This document shows positions 59,152 to 64,000 of a DNA stretch of 64,000 nucleotides, piece by piece. This DNA comes from JAIBJN01 sp963699495. GTDB lineage: Bacteria; Actinomycetota; Thermoleophilia; Gaiellales; Gaiellaceae. Made by a program: the position numbers and the translations under genes. Position 1 is the stretch's first letter; every line of letters starts with the position of its first letter. The notes beneath the pieces are model-generated. The model did not search any database. It was given only the letters and a program-made list of their open reading frames with translations, and was not told the DNA's origin. The stretch covers positions 62,001 through 126,000 of the forward strand of contig CAVOUB010000002.1 of assembly GCA_963699495.1 (NCBI GenBank). Direction: 5' to 3'.

Positions 59152-61470
59152 GTGACCTGGTTTCGTTGGAAGCGCGGGGAGGAGGCGCCGAACGAGGCCG
59201 CCGCTCCCGAGGCGCTCGAGCAAGAGGAGCCGGCCCGGCAAGACACTGCTGAGGCCGAGCGCAAGCCGGCGCGCCGCCGCCGCGGAAGCCGCGGCGGGCG
59301 CGGGCGGAAGAAGAAGGCCGAGACGGCCGTCGCCGAAGTCGAGGCGCCGGCTCCGGCCGCGAGGACGAAGCAGCCCGCAGGGGCCAGGAAGGCTGCGACA
59401 ACCGCCAAGGAGAGAGGGCGGGAGGAGCCGAAGCGCGAGCGCAAGCGCACGCCTGCACGCAAGCCCGCGTCGACGCCCCGGATCGTGGTCCCGGACGTCA
59501 AGAAGGAGATCCTGATCTCCGTCGAGGTCCTCGAGCAGACCGTCGCCGTCCTCGAGGACGGGAAGGTCGCCGAGGTCTATCTCGGCCGGCCGTCCCATCG
59601 CTCGATCGCGGGCAACATCTACAAGGGAGTCGTCGACAACGTCCTCCCGGGCATGGAGGCCTCGTTCGTCGACATCGGCCTCGACCGCAACGGCTTCCTC
59701 TACGTGGACGAGATCGTCGTGCCCGAGCTGGAAGGGAAGCGCCACGGCAAGCGCATCCAGGAACTCATCTCCCGCGGCCAGGAGGTGCTCGTCCAGACGG
59801 TCAAGGACCCGATGGGCACGAAGGGCGCCCGCCTGACGACGGAGGTCTCGCTCCCCGGCCGCTTCCTGGTCTACACGCCCTACGGCGACGGAATCGGCGT
59901 CTCGCGGCGCCTCGACGACGAGGAGCGCGAGCGCCTGAAGGCCATCTGCAAGGGCCTCGACCTGCCCGAGGGAGGGCTCATCGTCCGCACTGCCGCGGAG
60001 GGCGCCTCCGAGGAGGAGCTGTCCGGCGACCTCAAGCTGCTCCTGAAGCTGTGGTCGTCCATCCGCGGCCGCGCGGCGCGCGTCCCGGCACCGGCGCTCG
60101 TCTACCAGGAAGCCGAGCTTCCGCTCCGCATCGTCCGCGATCTCTTCATCCGCGACTTCGAGCGGGTCGTGGTCGACCACGAGCGCACGTACCGGAAGAT
60201 CGTCGCCTACCTGAAGCGCACGTCGCCCGAGCTGGCCGCGCGCGTCGAGCGCTACAGCGGCAAGGAGCCCTTGCTGGAGCACTCCGGCGTGCTCGAGGCC
60301 GTGAACTCAACGCTCTCGCGCCGGGTCGACCTTCCCTCCGGCGGCTACCTCGTCTTCGACTACGCCGAGGCGTTCACGGTCATCGACGTCAACACCGGCC
60401 GCTTCGTCGGCGGCCGGGGCAAGTCGTCCAACGCCCGGCTCGAGGACACCATCACGAAGAACAACCTCGAGGCCGTCACCGAGGTCGTGCGCCAGCTGAG
60501 GTTGCGCGACATCGGCGGGATCATCGTCATCGACTTCATCGACATGGCGAACCCGAAGAACCGCCAGCTGGTGGAGGGCGCGCTCAACGCCGAGCTCGCG
60601 CGCGACCGGACGAAGACGTACGTCGTCGAGATCTCCCCGCTCGGGCTCGTCGAGATGACGCGCCAGAACGTCACCGACGGGCCCCGCGAGATCCTCACGG
60701 ACAAGTGCCCGACCTGCGAGTCCACGGGCGTCGTGGTCTCCGCTGAGACGCGCGCAGTCGAGGTCGAGCGCAAGCTCCGCAGGCACGTTGCCGCGTCGAA
60801 GGCCGAGGCCTTCGTCGTCGAGCTGCACTCCGACGTCGCGGCGATCCTGATCGGCCCGAACGGCGAGCGCCTGGAGGAGCTGGAGAAGGAGACCGGCCGC
60901 CGCTTCGCCTTCAAGACGAAGAAGTCGTTCCGTCTCGACCGCTTCGCCGTCCTCGCCGAGGGGAAGGCATCCGAGATCGAGGGCCTCGCCCCGAGGGCCG
61001 CGTCGACGGCCGGGGTGGAGGCGGCCAAGCCGAGGACGCGGGCGCGGAAAGCCGCGCCGGCAGCCGTCGTGGCCCTCGACGAGGCGCTGATCGAGGGCGT
61101 CGACGAGGCGCCGGAGGCCGTCGCCGCCGCTCAAGAGCCGAGCGCCGACGGCGACCAGCCCGCCGAGAAGCCGAAGAAGAAGACGCGCCGCGGCAGCCGC
61201 GGCGGGCGCGGACGCAAGAAGAAGGCTGCGGTCGCGCCTGCCGTCGACGGGACGGGCGAGGCCGAGCCCGAGGGCGGGGCGCCGCCGGCCGCGGAACCGG
61301 TCGAGGCCGTCGCCGAGGCCGCGGAACCGGCCGCAAACGGCGACGCTCCCTCCGAGGAGAAGCCGAAGAAGAAGACCCGCCGCGGCAGCCGCGGGGGGCG
61401 CCGGCGCAAGAAGAAGCCGGCCGTGGACGGTGGTGCCGAGGCGATTGCGACGGTGGAGGACGCTGGCTAG
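59152..61470 (+). CDS. rng: Ribonuclease E/G with Arg/Lys/Gly-rich arms
   Basis: This 772-residue endoribonuclease has its catalytic part at residues about 115-620. The S1-like region holds VVDNVLPGMEASFVDIGLDR, the catalytic Asp residues lie in VIDVNTGRFVGGRG and IIVIDFIDMANPK, and the zinc-link motif is CPTCES. Low-complexity arms carry RGSRGGRGRKKK three times (once N-terminal, twice C-terminal). GTG 59152 is chosen for AAAGGAG nine bases upstream. The 160-base gap before it may be a regulated leader, since RNase E genes often control their own mRNA. It probably matures rRNA and degrades mRNA. Confidence 0.9.
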   Translation: MTWFRWKRGEEAPNEAAAPEALEQEEPARQDTAEAERKPARRRRGSRGGRGRKKKAETAVAEVEAPAPAARTKQPAGARKAATTAKERGREEPKRERKRTPARKPASTPRIVVPDVKKEILISVEVLEQTVAVLEDGKVAEVYLGRPSHRSIAGNIYKGVVDNVLPGMEASFVDIGLDRNGFLYVDEIVVPELEGKRHGKRIQELISRGQEVLVQTVKDPMGTKGARLTTEVSLPGRFLVYTPYGDGIGVSRRLDDEERERLKAICKGLDLPEGGLIVRTAAEGASEEELSGDLKLLLKLWSSIRGRAARVPAPALVYQEAELPLRIVRDLFIRDFERVVVDHERTYRKIVAYLKRTSPELAARVERYSGKEPLLEHSGVLEAVNSTLSRRVDLPSGGYLVFDYAEAFTVIDVNTGRFVGGRGKSSNARLEDTITKNNLEAVTEVVRQLRLRDIGGIIVIDFIDMANPKNRQLVEGALNAELARDRTKTYVVEISPLGLVEMTRQNVTDGPREILTDKCPTCESTGVVVSAETRAVEVERKLRRHVAASKAEAFVVELHSDVAAILIGPNGERLEELEKETGRRFAFKTKKSFRLDRFAVLAEGKASEIEGLAPRAASTAGVEAAKPRTRARKAAPAAVVALDEALIEGVDEAPEAVAAAQEPSADGDQPAEKPKKKTRRGSRGGRGRKKKAAVAPAVDGTGEAEPEGGAPPAAEPVEAVAEAAEPAANGDAPSEEKPKKKTRRGSRGGRRRKKKPAVDGGAEAIATVEDAG

Positions 61471-61482
61471 ACTGTCTGCCGA

Positions 61483-61499
61483 AGCGGGCCAGGCCCGCT
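61483..61499 (+). terminator. Hairpin between rng and rplU
   Basis: AGCGGGCC (61483-61490) and GGCCCGCT (61492-61499) are a perfect inverted pair, followed by the T-rich CGTTTCCTGTC just before the rplU ATG. It may be a terminator or attenuator, or a protein-binding leader for the ribosomal genes. Confidence 0.4.
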
Positions 61500-61511
61500 C
61501 GTTTCCTGTCT

Positions 61512-61982
61512 ATGAGCTACGCAGTCATCTCCATCGGGAACAAGCAGTACCGCGTGCGGGAAGGCCAGCGGCTGCTCGTGGACCGGGTCCCGCACGACGA
61601 GGGCAAGACCTTTCACCCTCACCTCGTCATGCTCGGCGGAGACGGGGACGCGAAGCTCGGGTCGGACCTGAAGGGGCAGCAGGTGACCGTCAAGGTCGCC
61701 GAGCACGTCAAGGGCAAGAAGATCATCATCGGCAAGCACAAGCGGCGCACCGGCTACAAGCGCCGCAACGGCTTCCGGGCGAGCCTGACGCGCATCGAGG
61801 TGCAGTCGATCGGGGCCGCTCGGACGCGCTCGACTGCCGCCAAGAAGGAGACGGCGGCCACGATCGAGGCGGAGCCCGCAGCCGAGAAGAAGCCGGTCGC
61901 GCGCGCGCGCAAGCCCGCAGCGGCGACCGAGAAGAAGGCGCCGGCCAGGAAGAGCCCGGCGAAGAAGACGGTCGAGGAGTAG
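61512..61982 (+). CDS. rplU: 50S ribosomal protein L21 with a C-terminal extension
   Basis: The 156 residues comprise about 105 of normal bL21 (MSYAVISIGNKQYRVREGQ, KIIIGKHKRRTGYKRRNGFR) and about 50 extra residues rich in Lys, Ala and Pro (KKPVARARKPAAATEKKAPA). Such tails occur in some actinobacteria and probably contact rRNA. No ribosome binding site is evident. rpmA follows after four bases. Confidence 0.95.
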   Translation: MSYAVISIGNKQYRVREGQRLLVDRVPHDEGKTFHPHLVMLGGDGDAKLGSDLKGQQVTVKVAEHVKGKKIIIGKHKRRTGYKRRNGFRASLTRIEVQSIGAARTRSTAAKKETAATIEAEPAAEKKPVARARKPAAATEKKAPARKSPAKKTVEE

Positions 61983-61986
61983 AGGA

Positions 61987-62232
61987 ATGGCTCACAAGAA
62001 GGGATTGGGCTCGTCGAAGAACGGCCGCGACTCCGAGTCCAAACGGCTCGGCGTCAAGGTCTTCGACGGCCAGGAGATCAAGGCGGGGATGATCGTCGTC
62101 CGCCAGCGCGGCACGCGCTTCCGGCCCGGCCAGGGCACGGGTCTCGGCCGCGACCACACGATCTTCGCCACCCGCGACGGGAAGGTTGCCTTCCGGGCGG
62201 GCGGCGCGGGTCGGGTCGTGTCCGTCCTCTAG
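61987..62232 (+). CDS. rpmA: 50S ribosomal protein L27
   Basis: This 81-residue protein has the typical bL27 start MAHKKGLGSSKNGRDSESKR, with no cleavable extension of the Firmicutes type, and VRQRGTRFRPGQGTGLGRDH. It sits near the peptidyl transferase centre and helps place tRNA. GAGGAAT precedes the ATG. It forms the standard rplU-rpmA-obgE set. Confidence 0.96.
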   Translation: MAHKKGLGSSKNGRDSESKRLGVKVFDGQEIKAGMIVVRQRGTRFRPGQGTGLGRDHTIFATRDGKVAFRAGGAGRVVSVL

Positions 62233-62240
62233 GGGCGTCC

Positions 62241-63398
62241 GTGTTCCACGACCGCGCGCGGATCCGCGTCAAGGGCGGCCGCGGCGGCGACGGCTCGCTC
62301 AGCTTCCGGCGCGAGAAGTTCGTGCCGAAGGGAGGGCCCGACGGCGGCGACGGGGGGCACGGGGGCGACGTCGTCCTCGTGGCCGACGCCGATCTGCGCG
62401 ACCTCTCCTACTTCCACCGCAGCACCCGTTTCGAGGCGAAGCGCGGGCGGCACGGAGAGGGCTCGAACAGGCGGGGCGCGGACGGTGAGGACGTCGAGCT
62501 CGGCGTGCCCGTCGGCACCCAGGTGCTGGACGAGGACGGGCGCCTGCTCGCAGACCTCGCGCACGGCGGGGCGCGCGTGGTCGTCGCGCACGGCGGCCGG
62601 GGAGGCGCCGGCAACCGCCGCTTCGCCACCCCGACCCATCAGGCCCCGCGCCTGGCCGAGCTCGGCTCGGTCGGGGAGGAGGCGGCGCTCGAGCTGCGGC
62701 TGAAGCTCCTGGCCGACGCTGCGCTGCTCGGGTTCCCCAACGCCGGCAAGTCCTCGCTGCTGCGGCGCATCTCCAACGCGAAGCCGAAGGTGGCCGACTA
62801 CCCGTTCACGACGATCGCGCCGGTCCTCGGCACGGTCGAGGCGCCCGACGGTCGGCAGCTGACCGTCGCGGACGTGCCCGGTCTCCTGGAGGGCGCGAGC
62901 GAGGGCGTCGGCCTCGGGGACGAGTTCCTCGCCCACCTCGAGCGCGCCCGGCTCTTCCTGCACGTGATCGACGCTCAGGAGGACGCCGAGGCGCGCTTCC
63001 ATGCCATCAACCGCGAGCTCGCCGCCTACGGCGCAGGCCTGGCCGAGCGGCCGCAGATCGTGATCCTCAACAAGGCCGACCTGCTGCAGGAGCCCCCGAG
63101 CCTCGACGTGGACGACGCACGCGTGCTCGAGGTCGTCGCCACCTCGGCCGTGACCGGCCGTGGGATCGACGAGCTCAAGCGCACGCTCTTCGACCTGATC
63201 CCGGAGAGCGCACCAACGCCGGTCGAGGACACCGAGCTGGTGGACTTCCTCGTCTACCGGCCGCGACCGCCGCGACAGCGCCGCTTCCGCATCTTTCGCA
63301 CGCCGCGCGGCTATCGGGTGCGCGGCGAGGCGACCGAGGAGGAGCTCCGCGCCGCCGGCGTCAAGCCCGACGCCGTGGTGGAGTTCGAGGACGAGTGA
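62241..63398 (+). CDS. obgE: Obg/CgtA GTPase with a short C-terminal domain
   Basis: This 385-residue GTPase acts in ribosome assembly and stress. The glycine-rich Obg domain (KGGRGGDGSLSFRREKFVPK) is followed by the G domain: P-loop LLGFPNAGKSSLL near residue 164, DVPGLLEGA and NKAD. The C-terminal OCT region is shortened: it begins LVDFLVYRPRPPRQRRFRIF and ends GVKPDAVVEFEDE, without the usual helical insert. It overlaps nadD by four bases. Confidence 0.93.
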   Translation: MFHDRARIRVKGGRGGDGSLSFRREKFVPKGGPDGGDGGHGGDVVLVADADLRDLSYFHRSTRFEAKRGRHGEGSNRRGADGEDVELGVPVGTQVLDEDGRLLADLAHGGARVVVAHGGRGGAGNRRFATPTHQAPRLAELGSVGEEAALELRLKLLADAALLGFPNAGKSSLLRRISNAKPKVADYPFTTIAPVLGTVEAPDGRQLTVADVPGLLEGASEGVGLGDEFLAHLERARLFLHVIDAQEDAEARFHAINRELAAYGAGLAERPQIVILNKADLLQEPPSLDVDDARVLEVVATSAVTGRGIDELKRTLFDLIPESAPTPVEDTELVDFLVYRPRPPRQRRFRIFRTPRGYRVRGEATEEELRAAGVKPDAVVEFEDE

Positions 63399-63970
63399 CG
63401 ACCGGGCTGCTCGGCGGCGCCTTCGATCCTCCGCACAGAGGCCACGTCGTGCTGGCGCGGGAGGCGATCGAGCGCTTCGGCCTCGACCGCCTGGTGGTCC
63501 TGGTCGTCGCCGAGCCCGGGCACAAGCCGGTCGGGACGCCGGTCGAGGCGCGCCTCGAGCTCGCGCGCGCGGCCTTCGCCGACGTTCCGCTCGCCGAGGT
63601 CCGGCGCGACGACCACGCCTTCACCGTCGACTCGCTGCGGGCCGGCGCCTCCGTCCCCGAGGACACCGTCTTCCTCGTCGGCGCCGACGAGTTCGCGGGG
63701 TTCCTCACCTGGAAGGAGCCGGACGAGGTGCTCGAGCACGTCCGTCTCGGCGTCGCCACGCGTCCCGGGTTTCCGCGCGAGCGCCTTCGGCCCGTGCTCG
63801 CCGCGTTGCGGCATCCGGAGCGGGTCGAGCTGTTCGAGATTCCCGCGCTCGACGTCTCCTCCACCGACCTGCGCGCACGCCTCGCCGGCGGCGAGCGGGT
63901 GGACGACCTCGTCCCGCCGGCGGTTGCGCGCCTCATTGTCGAGCGGGGCCTCTACCATGAGGGCTGTTGA
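63395..63970 (+). CDS. nadD: Nicotinate-nucleotide adenylyltransferase
   Basis: This 191-residue enzyme makes deamido-NAD from nicotinate mononucleotide and ATP. It has the nucleotide-binding GGAFDPPHRGH at residues about 6-16, VGADEFAGFLTWKEPDEVL, and the C-terminal SSTDLRARL motif. The GTG overlaps obgE as GTGA. The length is typical. Confidence 0.93.
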   Translation: MTTGLLGGAFDPPHRGHVVLAREAIERFGLDRLVVLVVAEPGHKPVGTPVEARLELARAAFADVPLAEVRRDDHAFTVDSLRAGASVPEDTVFLVGADEFAGFLTWKEPDEVLEHVRLGVATRPGFPRERLRPVLAALRHPERVELFEIPALDVSSTDLRARLAGGERVDDLVPPAVARLIVERGLYHEGC

Positions 63971-63996
63971 CCCGTCCCGGAGGGCACAGCTACGCT
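63967..63996 (+). promoter_or_regulatory. Putative promoter reading out of the window
   Basis: TTGACC (63967-63972), an 18-base spacer and TACGCT (63991-63996) form a plausible promoter. Its -35 overlaps the nadD stop. It would drive the next gene beyond the window, so nadD is probably the last gene of its operon. Confidence 0.4.
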
Positions 63997-64000
63997 GAGA

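Noticed and set aside
1..64000. CRISPR arrays or classical restriction, toxin-antitoxin or biosynthetic gene clusters
   Set aside because: I saw no regular short direct repeats with spacers and no recognisable effector genes of these types.

Overview
The window is very GC-rich with short intergenic gaps, many 4-base start/stop overlaps (ATGA, GTGA) and frequent GTG starts. Gene content points to an actinobacterium, most likely of the class Thermoleophilia (Gaiellales/Solirubrobacterales type). This rests on a rod-shape mreBCD-mrdA-rodA cluster followed by RNase E/G, rplU, rpmA, obgE and nadD, on an actinobacterial-type nucleotide cyclase, a DUF6636 lipoprotein and an Flp pilin. The lineage is inference from gene content, not from a marker-gene tree.

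Positions 1-24.9 kb hold one large catabolic locus. A branched-chain-amino-acid-type (Liv) ABC importer is followed by a tightly packed plus-strand gene train: two UPF0261/Tm-1-like proteins, a PEP-hydrolase-like TIM barrel, a cupin, an FAD oxidase, three TIM-barrel sugar isomerase/epimerases (one divergent), a creatininase-family hydrolase, a DeoR regulator, two Gfo/Idh/MocA dehydrogenases and a class I aldolase. A complete glycolate-oxidase set (glcDEF) and a PfkB sugar kinase follow. I infer import of a sugar, cyclitol or sugar-acid compound and its conversion through oxidation, hydrolysis, epimerisation, phosphorylation and aldol cleavage. The substrate is not known. A REP-associated transposase element with perfect 23-bp inverted ends sits between the second dehydrogenase and glcF.

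Positions 25-31.3 kb are a tRNA-rich and accessory stretch: tRNA-Arg(TCT), tRNA-His(GTG), a Mn-type superoxide dismutase, an XRE-TPR regulator followed directly by a 29-33-residue hydrophobic peptide gene (an RRNPP-like quorum-sensing layout), an Flp pilin behind a structured leader, a decayed integrase, several orphan small genes, then tRNA-Arg(TCG) and tRNA-Leu(TAG).

Positions 31.3-39.1 kb carry a CPA1 Na+/H+ antiporter, an Rrf2 regulator and a convergent sulfate ABC importer operon, then DUF167 and a membrane glycosyltransferase. Positions 39.1-51.4 kb are housekeeping: tig-clpP-clpX, a cyclase/lipoprotein pair, a response regulator, valS-folC, small membrane proteins, ndk, a methyltransferase and maf. 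A second REP-associated transposase lies in front of mreB. Positions 52.1-64 kb hold the cell-shape cluster and the RNase/ribosomal-protein/obgE/nadD cluster.

Two features cut across the window. Four genes (rrf2, cysT, the methyltransferase, maf) are broken by single-base insertions, always +1. Three genes (cysT, DUF167, mrdA) seem to begin at CTG codons placed behind good Shine-Dalgarno sequences.
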